Origin: a bacterium
Lineage (GTDB): Bacteria; Pseudomonadota; Alphaproteobacteria; SP197
Assembly (NCBI GenBank): GCA_028821455.1
Contig: JAPPGE010000001.1
Location: 1 to 64,000, forward strand
Reading direction: 5' to 3'
Length of the DNA: 64,000 bases
The translations under genes and the position numbers were made by a program. This document shows positions 44,033 through 53,349 of this stretch, piece by piece. The notes under the pieces are model-generated. The model searched no databases. It saw only the letters and a list, made by a program, of their open reading frames with translations, and had not been told where the DNA came from. The first letter of the stretch is position 1; every line of letters begins with the position of its first letter.

Positions 44033-45634
44033 TCAGGCGGTATCCTCGGCGAACCACCAGCGTTCCGGCGCCTTGTCGCCGTCCAAGGGCCAATTGCCGG
44101 CGATGCGGTCCGGTGTCCCGACCTTGTCGCTCACGCCGTTGAGCCAGTTGGCGAAGACCGGAACGACAACGCCACCCTCATCGCGGCAGATCTGTTGCAT
44201 GTCGTAGTACATTTGTCGTCTCTTCGCATCATCCAGTTCACCGCGCGCGGCAACCAGCAACTCGTTGAACCTGTCGTGTTGCCAGTTCGTATCGTTCCAG
44301 CTGGCTTCGGCAGCGTAAGCGGTCGAGAACATCCAGTCCGACGTCGGACGCCCGCCCCAGTAACACACGCTGAACGGCTTCTGCATCCAGACGTTCGACC
44401 AGTAACCGTCGATCGGTTCGCGGACGATCTCAAGCGTGATTCCGGCGGCGGCGGCGCTCTCGCTGAAGACAATTGCGCTGTCCATGCCGCCGGCATAGAT
44501 GTCCGCGGCGTGCAACGGAATCGTGAGGCTGTCCAGACCCGCTTTCTTCAGGTGATGCCTGGCCTTTTCGGGGTCGTACTCGCGTATGGGCAGATCGGCC
44601 GCAAAGTAACGCTGGCTTGCCCCGATCGGATGATCGTTTCCAAGATACCCATGACCCCGCAGGATAGTATTGAGGATGGCCTCTCGATCAACGGCGAACT
44701 TCAGCGCCAGTCGCACATCGTTGTTGTCGAAAGGTGCTACGTCGGTGTGCATCGGAAACGTGAAGTGTTTGGTGCCGCCGACTTCCTTGACACTCAGGCC
44801 GGGAAGCTCCGCAAGCATGTCGACTCCCTTGAGTTCCGGTTCCTCCATGGCATCGACTTCGCCGGTCCGAAGCGCCGTCATTCGTGCCGTCGTGTCACCG
44901 ACGTTCAGCGATTCGCACTCGTCGAAGTAGGGGCGTCCCTCCTTGAAGTAGTTGGGATTGCGCGTGCCGGCGGAGCGAATTCCCGGTTCCCAGGCCGTCA
45001 GAACAAAGGGACCGGTACCGATGCCCGACTCCCAGCCGGCAGCATCGGTCCCGTTGGGAACGATGGTCAGATGGTAGTCGGCCATCAGGAAGGGAAAGTC
45101 CGCGCTGCCTCCCGAAAGGTTGAACACGACCTTGTCCTTGCCGTCCGCCTCGATGCTGTCGATGCTAGCGACGGCGCCCGAACCGCCCGAAGTCGAGTCC
45201 GGGCCGCGATGATGATTGATGGAAAAAATCACATCGTCCGCGTCGAGGGACTTGCCGTTGTGGAACTCCACGCCGTTGCGCAAGTTGAAGACCCAGGTGG
45301 CGGCATCCGCCGAGGCTTCCCAGCTTTCCGCAAGTTCTCCGACAATGCTTCCGTCCGGGGCCACTTCCGTCAGGTTGTTGCGGCAGGTCCAGGACGTCAG
45401 GATGTTGTGCGTATCGAGCAGCGCCGCACCGTCGAGACTGTCCGACGTGGCACCGCCACGAACCGCCGAGCGGAACAGCCCGCCGTGATTCGGTTCCGAT
45501 GCCCTCGCCTCTTCAGCGAGGATGCCGGCCGGGATGGCCGCAGCCATGCCCATGGCTGTCGCCCGCCGGATGAAGTCACGCCGGCCGACGCGTCCCTCGG
45601 AGAAACTCCGCTTCAGTTCGTCAAATGTTGTCAC
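44033..45634 (-). CDS. Family 5 (peptide/nickel type) ABC substrate-binding protein, Tat-exported
   Basis: A 533-residue SBP_bac_5 protein. Twin-arginine signal GRRDFIRRATAMGMAAAIPAG (about 17-37) indicates export after folding. Core family strings: TWVFNLRNGVEFHNGKSLDADDVIFSINHH and the C-terminal RQMYYDMQQICRDEGGVVVPVF. I chose GTG 45634 because GGAGGAAAGG lies just upstream. No permease or ATPase genes of a Dpp/Opp system are beside it, so it is either an orphan or uses components elsewhere. Aconitase-like gene follows 79 bp downstream. Confidence 0.92.
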   Translation of the reverse strand: MTTFDELKRSFSEGRVGRRDFIRRATAMGMAAAIPAGILAEEARASEPNHGGLFRSAVRGGATSDSLDGAALLDTHNILTSWTCRNNLTEVAPDGSIVGELAESWEASADAATWVFNLRNGVEFHNGKSLDADDVIFSINHHRGPDSTSGGSGAVASIDSIEADGKDKVVFNLSGGSADFPFLMADYHLTIVPNGTDAAGWESGIGTGPFVLTAWEPGIRSAGTRNPNYFKEGRPYFDECESLNVGDTTARMTALRTGEVDAMEEPELKGVDMLAELPGLSVKEVGGTKHFTFPMHTDVAPFDNNDVRLALKFAVDREAILNTILRGHGYLGNDHPIGASQRYFAADLPIREYDPEKARHHLKKAGLDSLTIPLHAADIYAGGMDSAIVFSESAAAAGITLEIVREPIDGYWSNVWMQKPFSVCYWGGRPTSDWMFSTAYAAEASWNDTNWQHDRFNELLVAARGELDDAKRRQMYYDMQQICRDEGGVVVPVFANWLNGVSDKVGTPDRIAGNWPLDGDKAPERWWFAEDTA

Positions 45635-46071
45635 GGCCTTTCCTCCCAAGGTGTCTGTTTTGACAACCCTATCTGCCAATGCGGCGAGGTCAAGGCGAAG
45701 CCTCCGCGGTTCTCGGCGCGTCTGAGGTCATTCCGGGCGACGAGGACTCCGGGATGAAACCCGTCCTGTGATGCGAACCCGGAAAGGGGAACTGCCTCTC
45801 TTGAGGGGTTGGAGAGCGCCCATGGGATGACATTCCTTCCGCACCCGGCTTCCGCGCGCTCGGAAAGTTGGGTACAACGCTGAGGTCTCACACAGGATCG
45901 CTGTCCGTACAGGACATGCATCGCTGGTTCCGTTTGACGCTTGCGAGAAAGAGCCCGCAATACAATGAGTTCTGGAGAGAGTCCGACGCAGGGAAACTGT
46001 CCCCGTCGCGACAGACCATCATTTCGCTGCGTCACGCCTGGGCCCCGGGGAAACCGGTGGAGAACCCTGCC
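45635..46071. other. Divergent gap, no gene recognised
   Basis: 437 bp between the binding-protein gene (minus) and the NUDIX gene (plus). The NUDIX frame stays open to 45868, but that extension shows no homology. No RNA gene or clear operator seen. Confidence 0.4.
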
Positions 46072-46704
46072 ATGATCGCCGACAGTCTCGTCAACGGCCC
46101 TGCCTTGAAGGAACGCATGGCGCGGCATCTTGCCGGCTTCGAAGTACGGCAGATCGCCCCTGACGGGCGCAGGAGGGCTGCCGTGACCATGACCGTCGTC
46201 TCCGACCGCAAGGGTCAGGGTGCCTTCATCCTGACCCGCCGGGCAGCGCGCATGAACCGGCATGCCGGACAGTGGGCACTTCCCGGAGGCCGCCTCGATC
46301 CCGGCGAGACACCCGAGAAGGCGGCACTGCGGGAACTCGCCGAGGAGGTGGGCCTTGATCTCGACGACAGCGCCGTGCTGGGACGACTTGACGACTACCC
46401 TACCCGTTCAGGCTACCTCATCACACCGGTTGTCATCTGGGGAGGCGGCAAGGTCGAACTGAAGGCCAATCCGCAGGAGGTCGCGGCCATCTACCGGATC
46501 CCCTTCACCTCCCTCTACAAACCGGGATCCCCGGAGTTCGTCACCATTCCCGAAAGCGACCGCCCGGTGATCCGCATGCCGATCGCCGGGACCAAGATCT
46601 ATGCGCCGACCTCTGCCGTGATCTTCCAGTTCCGCGAAGTGGTGCTGGGCGGGCGGTCAACCCGGGTCGATCACCTCGAGCAGCCGGTGTTTGCCTGGCG
46701 CTGA
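46072..46704 (+). CDS. NUDIX hydrolase, CoA-pyrophosphatase-like
   Basis: A 210-residue hydrolase. Nudix box G72-L95: GGRLDPGETPEKAALRELAE followed by EVGL, with all metal-binding Glu present. The preceding FILTRRAARMNRHAGQWALPGG resembles the UPF0035 signature of CoA/acyl-CoA pyrophosphatases. Start ATG 46072 fits the homology start. Its 3' end overlaps the molybdopterin enzyme gene by 34 bp, tail to tail. Confidence 0.88.
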   Translation: MIADSLVNGPALKERMARHLAGFEVRQIAPDGRRRAAVTMTVVSDRKGQGAFILTRRAARMNRHAGQWALPGGRLDPGETPEKAALRELAEEVGLDLDDSAVLGRLDDYPTRSGYLITPVVIWGGGKVELKANPQEVAAIYRIPFTSLYKPGSPEFVTIPESDRPVIRMPIAGTKIYAPTSAVIFQFREVVLGGRSTRVDHLEQPVFAWR

Positions 46705-48788
46705 CTTGAGGCGGGTTTCAGCCAGACCGAGGTGTCGTGGAAGAGACCGCCGCCGATCGGGGCGCCGGGTTCCGCCGACACCAGGAGATTAATGCCCATC
46801 CCTTCGTCGAACGCGCTGTTGGGCCAGACGCTCTCGACGATGACCGTACCCGCCAGCTGATCTTCCGTGACACGGGCCCTTAGCACGACACTGCCCTTGT
46901 CATTGCCCAGGCGCACCCGCGAGCCATCCGTGATGCCGAGGGGACGGGCATCATCAGCATGAACCTGTGCGGTGGGCGTTTCCTCGCGCCGTATGGATGT
47001 TGGAGTTTCGGTGAAACTCGAGTTGAGGTAGTTGCGCGCTGGAGCCGTCACAAGGCGCAGGGGATGGCGGGTGTCGATGACATCCCAGAAATCGGGAAAC
47101 CGCGGCATGGTGTCCGGCACCCCGTGCGGACCGAAGATATTGTGCCGGTGCGACCAGTCCGCGCGGAAACGGAAGCGGCCATCGGCGTGACCGAATCCCC
47201 TGACGAAATGGGCGCGATCGAAGTCGGGCTGGACGTCCATCCATCTCCTGGAAACGAGATTATCGAGCGGCCCCCATCCAGATGCCTGCATCAGGTGTTC
47301 GGCCAGTCCGGCAGGCGTCATGGAGAACCCGGGGTGCTCGTCTGCCACGCCGAGGCGACGGGCGAGATCGCAGATGACCTCATGGTTGCTGCGGCACTCT
47401 CCCGGCGCCGAAACCAGCTTCGGTCCCCACATGATGTGCTGATGTCCGCCCCCCTGGTAGATGTCGTCATGTTCGAGGAACATCGTGGCGGGCAACACGA
47501 TATCGGCCATCCTGGCAGTTTCCGTCATGAACTGCTCGTGCACGCAACAGAAGAGATCATCCCGTGCGAATCCCCGATGCACGAGGCCGAGATCGGGAGC
47601 CACCACCATCGGGTTGGTGTTCTGGATCAGCATGGCCGTCACCGGAGGACCTTCACCGAGGTCGCGCCTGTCGCCGACAAGGACCGGGCCGATGCGTGAC
47701 TGATCCAGGACGCGAACTGACGCGTCCCTCCGGTCGATGCCCTCGATCATCGTGCGGTCCCAGTGGTAGATCTGGCCGTTGTTGTGAAAGGCGCCGCCAC
47801 CTTCGTGACGCCACGAACCGGTCACCGAGGCGATGCAACTGGCGGCATGCATGGAGACGGCACCGTTGCGGCCGCGACAGAATCCGTAGCCCAGGCGCAG
47901 GTAGGTCTTCGGCGTTCGACCCACCAGCCGGGCAAAGGTCTCGATCCTTCCGGCCGGCACGCCGCAGATCGCTTCGGCCCATTCCGGTGTTCGGGTCTCG
48001 AGGTGTTTCTCGAGACCTGCCGGATCATCGGTGTAGTGATCCATCCACTGCCGGTCGGCCAGATCTTCGCGGAACAGGACATGCATGACGCCGCAGGCCA
48101 GGGCTGCATCCGTTCCGGGTTTCACGCAAAGGAAGAGATCCGCCTTCTCGGCGGTGCCCGTCCGGTAGGTGTCGATCACCACGATGGTTGCGCCGCGTTC
48201 CTTGCGTGCGCGCATCGCGTGGGTCATGACATTGACCTGCGTGTTGACCGGATTGGTGCCCCAGATGACGACGCAGTCGGACTTCGCCATCTCGCGGGGA
48301 TCGGGACCCATGAGCGCTCCGGTACCGGCCATGTAGCCGGCCCAGGCCAGTGTCGTGCAGATGGTGTTGTGCTGCCCGCTGTAGCGTTTGACATGGCGCA
48401 GCCGGTTGATGCCGTCACGCATCACCATGCCCATGGTACCGGCGTAATAGTAAGGCCAGATCGTTTCGGGGCCATGGCGGGCTTCCGCGTCGGCGAATCG
48501 GGCCGCGACCTCGTCCATCGCCTCATCCCAGGTGACAGGGTCGAAGTCCGTCGACCCCTTGTCACCGACGCGGCGCAGCGGTGTCGTCAGGCGCTGCGGG
48601 TGATGGATCCTCTCCGCATAGCGCGCCACCTTGGCGCAGATGACACCTGCGGTGTAGCTGTTGTCCTTCGCCCCCCTCACCCTGCCGATCCGGTCCGGCG
48701 CGAGAACGTCGACTTCAAGGGCACACGTCGACGGGCAGTCGTGCGGACACACGCTGTATCCCTTGTGGACCGGTTCGGGGGGCAGCAT
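46671..48788 (-). CDS. Molybdopterin-dependent oxidoreductase (DMSO reductase superfamily)
   Basis: A 705-residue enzyme. N-terminal Cys14, Cys18, Cys22 and Cys51 would bind one [4Fe-4S] cluster; bis-MGD-binding domains follow, including WGTNPVNTQVNVM and the C-terminal molydopterin dinucleotide-binding domain with ARPLGITDGSRVRLGN. There is no signal peptide, so it is cytoplasmic. Family members include formate dehydrogenase-like and biotin/TMAO reductase-like enzymes; the COG0243 stand-alone type is often of unknown substrate. No electron-transfer subunit is nearby. Confidence 0.93.
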   Translation of the reverse strand: MLPPEPVHKGYSVCPHDCPSTCALEVDVLAPDRIGRVRGAKDNSYTAGVICAKVARYAERIHHPQRLTTPLRRVGDKGSTDFDPVTWDEAMDEVAARFADAEARHGPETIWPYYYAGTMGMVMRDGINRLRHVKRYSGQHNTICTTLAWAGYMAGTGALMGPDPREMAKSDCVVIWGTNPVNTQVNVMTHAMRARKERGATIVVIDTYRTGTAEKADLFLCVKPGTDAALACGVMHVLFREDLADRQWMDHYTDDPAGLEKHLETRTPEWAEAICGVPAGRIETFARLVGRTPKTYLRLGYGFCRGRNGAVSMHAASCIASVTGSWRHEGGGAFHNNGQIYHWDRTMIEGIDRRDASVRVLDQSRIGPVLVGDRRDLGEGPPVTAMLIQNTNPMVVAPDLGLVHRGFARDDLFCCVHEQFMTETARMADIVLPATMFLEHDDIYQGGGHQHIMWGPKLVSAPGECRSNHEVICDLARRLGVADEHPGFSMTPAGLAEHLMQASGWGPLDNLVSRRWMDVQPDFDRAHFVRGFGHADGRFRFRADWSHRHNIFGPHGVPDTMPRFPDFWDVIDTRHPLRLVTAPARNYLNSSFTETPTSIRREETPTAQVHADDARPLGITDGSRVRLGNDKGSVVLRARVTEDQLAGTVIVESVWPNSAFDEGMGINLLVSAEPGAPIGGGLFHDTSVWLKPASSQRQANTGCSR

Positions 48789-49244
48789 GGGTCAGTCTCC
48801 CCGGATCTGACGAAGCTGGCGGCGTGACACCGGTAACGCACCTCCGGGGCTGAACGGAACAGTAACACGCTGAATCAACATGCGTTCTCTCGCGCGTGCG
48901 GTCACCGGGCGAGCGGGTGCTCGTCTTTTCCGGATTCCGGGACCACAGGATCACAGGAGGATGCTATGCGGAAAGGCCGCATCACTCAACGGCGGGTCGA
49001 TGCTCTTGGACCACGAACGAAAGCCCAGGATTCTGACTCCAGTGTGGCCGGACTACCGGGAAGCCAGGTGCCATTTGCCCGATACGATGACTGGTCCGCA
49101 CGATCCAGCCGCTGAAGGCGGCGGCGCTCGGTAGCCGGGTATTCGCAGTCAGGAACAATTGTCGATCTGACTCTCATGGCGCAGGGCACTCAATCCCCGA
49201 TGCTCGCGCCGCATTTGCGACAACGCAGCGCTCCCCTTGGGCTT
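48789..49244. other. Intergenic region with integrase-like remnant
   Basis: 456 bp between the molybdopterin gene start and the IMPase-like gene stop. Apart from the possible integrase remnant at 48966-49134, nothing is recognised. The promoter of the molybdopterin gene should lie at its left end. Confidence 0.4.
48966..49134 (+). pseudogene. Possible degraded tyrosine-integrase N-terminus
   Basis: After AGGAGG-like sequence, ATG 48966 opens a 49-codon frame MRKGRITQRRVDALGP...SDSSVAGL, resembling the arm-binding N-terminus of phage-type integrases. The adjacent frame then reads TGPHDPAAE (to 49134), like the usual G-x-DPAAE segment further along the same domain. Two in-order fragments in different frames suggest a shrunken, frameshifted remnant. 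Resemblance is short, so this is tentative. Confidence 0.3.
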
Positions 49245-50027
49245 TCAATTGGCAGCCAGGATCGCCATTGCTTCGGCATGCCTTCGCGCATCGCCGGCAG
49301 CGAGAATGCGGTTGCCGGAGGCCATGGTCAGCGGAGCGCCCTGCCAGTCGCTCACGACGCCGCCGGCACCCTCTATGACGGGCACGAGCGCAAGATAGTC
49401 CAAGGGGTCGAGCGCGACGTCGATGCCGAGGTCGGTGCGTCCCGAAGCGAGTTGGGCATAGGCGAGGCAGCTGCCGCCATAGACCGTCCAGCATACCGCC
49501 GCCTTGAGTCGTGCGAAGGCATCGCCATCGTCGGCGCCGTAGAAGTCGGGATTGCTGGTCGACAACAGCGCGTCGGCGAGACCGCTGCAGGCGCGCACTC
49601 TGACGGCCGCGCCATTGCGGGTCGTCGGACGACCCCGGCAACCGAGCCAACGTTCGGCAGTTGCCGGCATGTCGATCACGCCGATCAGCGGCATGCCATC
49701 CTCAACCAGCGCGATCAACGTACCGAACACCGGGATACCGGCGAGGAAGGGCAGCGTGCCGTCAATCGGGTCGATGACCCAAACCGGGCCATCGTTGGCC
49801 GCCTTGTCGCCGCGTTCCTCGCCGACAATGCCGTGGTCCGGATAGGACGTCGCGATTATCGTGCGCAGCCGGTCCTCGACGGCGCGATCGACATTGGTAA
49901 CCGGGCTGCCATCGGCCTTCGCTTCGGTGGAGAAGCCGCCCTGATGCGCCTTTCGGATGATGGGGCCGCTCTCATCGGCCAGCCGGCCGGCGAATTCGGC
50001 AAGTTCATCGACAAGGGCCTGCTCCAC
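49245..50027 (-). CDS. Inositol monophosphatase family protein (HisN-like)
   Basis: A 260-residue Mg-dependent phosphatase. Glu70-Glu71 (VGEE), DPIDGT at 86-91, and a third metal Asp in LDPLDYLALVPVIEGAGG. The VWVIDPIDGTLPFLAG context resembles HisN-type histidinol phosphatases. Start GTG 50027 lies 10 bp after the ABC ATPase stop on the same strand, making it the last gene of the amino-acid transporter operon. Histidinol-phosphate, inositol-phosphate or another sugar-phosphate could be the substrate. Confidence 0.9.
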   Translation of the reverse strand: MEQALVDELAEFAGRLADESGPIIRKAHQGGFSTEAKADGSPVTNVDRAVEDRLRTIIATSYPDHGIVGEERGDKAANDGPVWVIDPIDGTLPFLAGIPVFGTLIALVEDGMPLIGVIDMPATAERWLGCRGRPTTRNGAAVRVRACSGLADALLSTSNPDFYGADDGDAFARLKAAVCWTVYGGSCLAYAQLASGRTDLGIDVALDPLDYLALVPVIEGAGGVVSDWQGAPLTMASGNRILAAGDARRHAEAMAILAAN

Positions 50028-50037
50028 GTCGCCGACC

Positions 50038-50790
50038 TCAGTATGACAGGACCTGGCTGAGGAACAGCCTGGTGCGTTCGCTCCTCGGGTTGTCGAAGAA
50101 CTCCTTCGGCGGGTTCATCTCGACGATCTCGCCCTCATCCATGAAGACCACATTGTCGGCCACCGAGCGGGCAAATCCCATCTCATGGGTGACGCATATC
50201 ATGGTCATGCCGTCGCGCGCCAAGTCCGTCATGACGTCGAGCACTTCCGAGATCATCTCCGGATCGAGCGCTGAAGTCGGTTCGTCGAACAGCATGATCA
50301 CGGGGTTCATGCACAGTGCGCGGGCAATCGCGACACGCTGCTGCTGTCCGCCGGACAGCTGGCTGGGATACTTGTCCGCCTGCTCCGGAATCTTGACCCT
50401 TTCAAGATAGCGCATGGCCGTCTCATACGCCTCCGACCTAGAGGACTTGCGCACCAGTTTGGGCGCCAGCATGAGATTCTTGACGACCGTCATGTGGGGA
50501 AACAGATTGAAGTCCTGAAACACCATGCCGACTTCGCGGCGCACGGCATCGATGTTCTTCACGTCATCAGTCAGCTCGTGTCCGTTTACGGTGATCGTGC
50601 CACTGTTGTGTTCCTCAAGCCGGTTGATGCACCGGATCAGGGTCGACTTTCCTGACCCGGACGGACCGCAAACGACAACGCGTTCTCCCTTCCTGACCGA
50701 CAGATTGATGTTTTTCAGCGCCTGAAACGTACCAAAGAACTTGTTGACGTTCTCGAGGTGAATGATGTCATCCGAATTGCCGTCGTTCAT
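50038..50790 (-). CDS. Amino-acid ABC transporter ATP-binding protein (second system)
   Basis: A 250-residue GlnQ/HisP-like ATPase. Walker [11 protein letters not shown]-loop [17 protein letters not shown], signature LSGGQQQR, Walker [16 protein letters not shown], switch His in [10 protein letters not shown]. It starts 1 bp before the end of the upstream permease region (2-bp gap), so coupled. Works with the two permeases and the binding protein encoded upstream. Confidence 0.95.
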   Translation of the reverse strand: MNDGNSDDIIHLENVNKFFGTFQALKNINLSVRKGERVVVCGPSGSGKSTLIRCINRLEEHNSGTITVNGHELTDDVKNIDAVRREVGMVFQDFNLFPHMTVVKNLMLAPKLVRKSSRSEAYETAMRYLERVKIPEQADKYPSQLSGGQQQRVAIARALCMNPVIMLFDEPTSALDPEMISEVLDVMTDLARDGMTMICVTHEMGFARSVADNVVFMDEGEIVEMNPPKEFFDNPRSERTRLFLSQVLSY

Positions 50791-50791
50791 G

Positions 50792-51487
50792 TCACACCTC
50801 TTCTCTCACGTATCGGCTCATGCATCTCTCCACCCAGCCGAAACTTCTCTGAATCATCCACGTCAGGATCAGATAGATGACCATCAGCGACATGAAAATC
50901 TCATAGGGCGCATAGGTTTCGGCCACGATGGTTCGCGCGATACCCGTCATGTCCAGGAGCGTGATCGTGCTGGCCAGGGCCGTGCTCTTCATCAGGCTGA
51001 TGACATCATTGCTGTACGCCGGAAGAGCCAGGCGAATGGCAATGGGGGTCGTGATGTAGATGAATCTATGTGTGGTGCTGAGCCCGAGTGCCGCACCTGC
51101 CTCCTTCAGGCCACGGTCCACGCCCAGAACGCCGCCACGCAGGATTTCCGACACGTAGGCGCCGGTATTCAGTGTCAAGGCGAGGATTGCACAGCCGAAG
51201 GGCTCTCGCAAAATCGGCCAGAAAATACTGTCTCGCACGAAGTCCAGCTGAGGCAGCCCGTAGTAGATGATGAATATCTGCACCAGTATGGGGGTTCCGC
51301 GAAAGATGTAGATATAGGCCATGGTCGGCGCCGCGAGATACCACCGGCCGCTGATTCGCATCAACAGCAGGATAATGGCGAGGGTCAGGCCCAACGCCGC
51401 CGACAGGAAGAGCAACTGAAGGGTCAGCCCAATTCCCATGAGCATCTTTGGAATACTGTCCAGGATCAGCGCAATGTCGAAGCTCAT
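50792..51487 (-). CDS. Amino-acid ABC transporter permease (second system, b)
   Basis: A 231-residue HisM-type permease with the EAA loop [34 protein letters not shown] and the first-helix pattern [27 protein letters not shown]. Start ATG 51487 overlaps the stop of the preceding permease (ATGA). It partners permease a. Confidence 0.94.
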   Translation of the reverse strand: MSFDIALILDSIPKMLMGIGLTLQLLFLSAALGLTLAIILLLMRISGRWYLAAPTMAYIYIFRGTPILVQIFIIYYGLPQLDFVRDSIFWPILREPFGCAILALTLNTGAYVSEILRGGVLGVDRGLKEAGAALGLSTTHRFIYITTPIAIRLALPAYSNDVISLMKSTALASTITLLDMTGIARTIVAETYAPYEIFMSLMVIYLILTWMIQRSFGWVERCMSRYVREEV

Positions 51488-52179
51488 CGCGCGATCTCCA
51501 GGTGCCGATTGGCATATTTTTCCAGCACCATGACGGTCAACGTGATGACCGTCGAAAACGCCAGATAGATCACGCCCACCACAATATACATGGTAAACGG
51601 TTTGTTCGTGGTGCCAATCGCCTGCGCGGCGACAAACAGCGTCTCTTCCAGGCCGATAATGGCAATCAGCGCGGTGTCCTTGATCAGTGAGAGCATGTGA
51701 TTGCCGAAGGGTGGAAGAGCCAGCCGCCACATCGCCGGAATACGCACATGGACGAATGTTTGCAGTTTCGACAGACCGAGCGCCCGGGCGGCCTCGACCT
51801 GCCCCGGTGCGACACCGAGGAAGGCGCCGCGAAAGGTCTCCGTCGCGTAGGAGCCGACGATTAATGCGATGGCAAACGAACCGGCCCAAAATGGCGGAAG
51901 ATCAACGAATTTTATCTCGGGATCGAAGATCTGGGCAATGGCGGTAAGGGTGATGGCGGAGCCGAAGTAGATCAACAGGAGAACCAGGATTTCGGGCGTG
52001 CCGCGAAAGACGACCGTATAGCCTCCGGCAATTGCCTTGGCGGCGCGATTCCCCGAGAGTTTCGCGGCCGCGCCCATCAATCCGAACAGGATCGTCAGGA
52101 TCAACGCGACAACAAAAACCTCGGCGACAACAACCGATCCCCAAAAATAGTCATCCCACCAGCCATCTAGTGCGTCCAC
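51484..52179 (-). CDS. Amino-acid ABC transporter permease (second system, a)
   Basis: A 231-residue HisQ-type permease. The EAA loop reads VAPGQVEAARALGLSKLQTFVHVRIPAMWRLALP and the conserved YTVVFRGTPEILVLLLIYF segment precedes it. Starts with GTG 52179. A stable hairpin lies upstream, between it and the binding-protein gene. Confidence 0.94.
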   Translation of the reverse strand: MDALDGWWDDYFWGSVVVAEVFVVALILTILFGLMGAAAKLSGNRAAKAIAGGYTVVFRGTPEILVLLLIYFGSAITLTAIAQIFDPEIKFVDLPPFWAGSFAIALIVGSYATETFRGAFLGVAPGQVEAARALGLSKLQTFVHVRIPAMWRLALPPFGNHMLSLIKDTALIAIIGLEETLFVAAQAIGTTNKPFTMYIVVGVIYLAFSTVITLTVMVLEKYANRHLEIAR

Positions 52180-52243
52180 GACCGCTCATCCCATGTGGCG
52201 CGATAGAACATCGTTCATGGACGGGATATCAAATCATCAGAAA

Positions 52244-52285
52244 ATGTTCGCGACGGGAGTCAATAGAGACCCCCATCGCGAACAT
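52244..52285 (-). terminator. Strong hairpin with U-run after the binding-protein gene
   Basis: ATGTTCGCGA (52244-52253) and TCGCGAACAT (52276-52285) are perfect 10-bp inverted arms, extended by GGG/CCC pairing. On the minus strand TTTTCTGATTT follows. It sits between the binding-protein stop (52320) and the first permease start (52179). This is a leaky terminator or mRNA stabiliser that would give more binding protein than permease. Confidence 0.65.
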
Positions 52286-52319
52286 GACGTCTGATCTGAA
52301 CTGCGAATGCTGCGCCTGG

Positions 52320-53111
52320 TCAGTGGATGGCGAAGGGGAAATACTGCAGGGCGTATCTCTCCAGCGAACCGTCCTCGGTCAGCGTCTTGATGGCGGCATT
52401 CAGACGGGCCTTCAATTCGTCGTTGCCTTTGCGAAGTCCAATTCCCACACCAATGCCGAAATACTTCTTTTCATCGATCTGCGGACTGACGAACTCAAAG
52501 CCTCCGCCGTCCTCCTTGCTGAGAAATCTGAGGTAGGCCTTCATGGGATTGGTCATGATCATATCGGTTCGGCCATTCACCAAATCGAGATACAGCGCCT
52601 CGTTTGAATCGTAGAGAACCACTTCAGCTTCCGGAAGTTCGTTTTCGAACCAGTCGGCATAGGTCGTCGCCCGTTCCAGGCCCACCTTGAGTCCAGCGAA
52701 GTTCTCGGGGATCGGATTGCCCGCATCGTCGAACAGCTCCCAACCGGCGTCTTTTCTGCCCACCAAACGGCCGACTGAAATGCGGTACGTATCGGAGAAG
52801 TCCATTTTCTCCAGACGCTTTTCAGTGATCGACATGGATGCGATGATCAAGTCGAACTTGTTGGCGAGGAGGGCCGGGATCATGCCGTCCCATTGCTGGC
52901 AGACAAATTCCAGATCAGCGCCGATAATGCCAGCGACACCATTGGCGACATCGACGTCATAGCCCATGAGTTCACCATCGGCGCTCTTGAAGTTGAACGG
53001 CGCGTAGGTGCATTCCATTCCGACGCGCAGCGTTTCGGCCGTGGCGGTGTTGACCACACCGAATGCAAGGACGGCGAGTGCCGCCAAGATCGTACATATT
53101 TTCTTCATCAT
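52320..53111 (-). CDS. Amino-acid ABC transporter substrate-binding protein (second system)
   Basis: A 263-residue family 3 binding protein of the Lys/Arg/Orn type. Signal peptide MMKKICTILAALAVLAFGVV with cleavage near TATA-ETLRV. Signature YAPFNFKSADGELMGYDVDVANGVA and SMSITEKRLEKMDFSDTYRIS. GAAGGAAG precedes the ATG. First gene of the operon binding protein, permease, permease, ATPase, IMPase-like. Substrate probably a basic or polar amino acid. Confidence 0.94.
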   Translation of the reverse strand: MMKKICTILAALAVLAFGVVNTATAETLRVGMECTYAPFNFKSADGELMGYDVDVANGVAGIIGADLEFVCQQWDGMIPALLANKFDLIIASMSITEKRLEKMDFSDTYRISVGRLVGRKDAGWELFDDAGNPIPENFAGLKVGLERATTYADWFENELPEAEVVLYDSNEALYLDLVNGRTDMIMTNPMKAYLRFLSKEDGGGFEFVSPQIDEKKYFGIGVGIGLRKGNDELKARLNAAIKTLTEDGSLERYALQYFPFAIH

Positions 53112-53349
53112 ACTTCCTTCTCGTTAACCTGGCTTGTTTGGTTATGGTCTCGGTCGCTCACCTTCAGGCGAGTTGGTCCAAGGCATCGATCGGACGGTGG
53201 GTGCCCCGCGGTCCAAAGTTGGTGGGCGAGCGATACGCGGTCGACACCATTCTGCGGCCGTGCGCGATGGTGTCAATGCGGCGCGCCGCGGTGCGGCCTT
53301 CTGGCGTTCGGCGCAGGCGCGGATGTCCGTACACCCTTGATCTCTCCTG

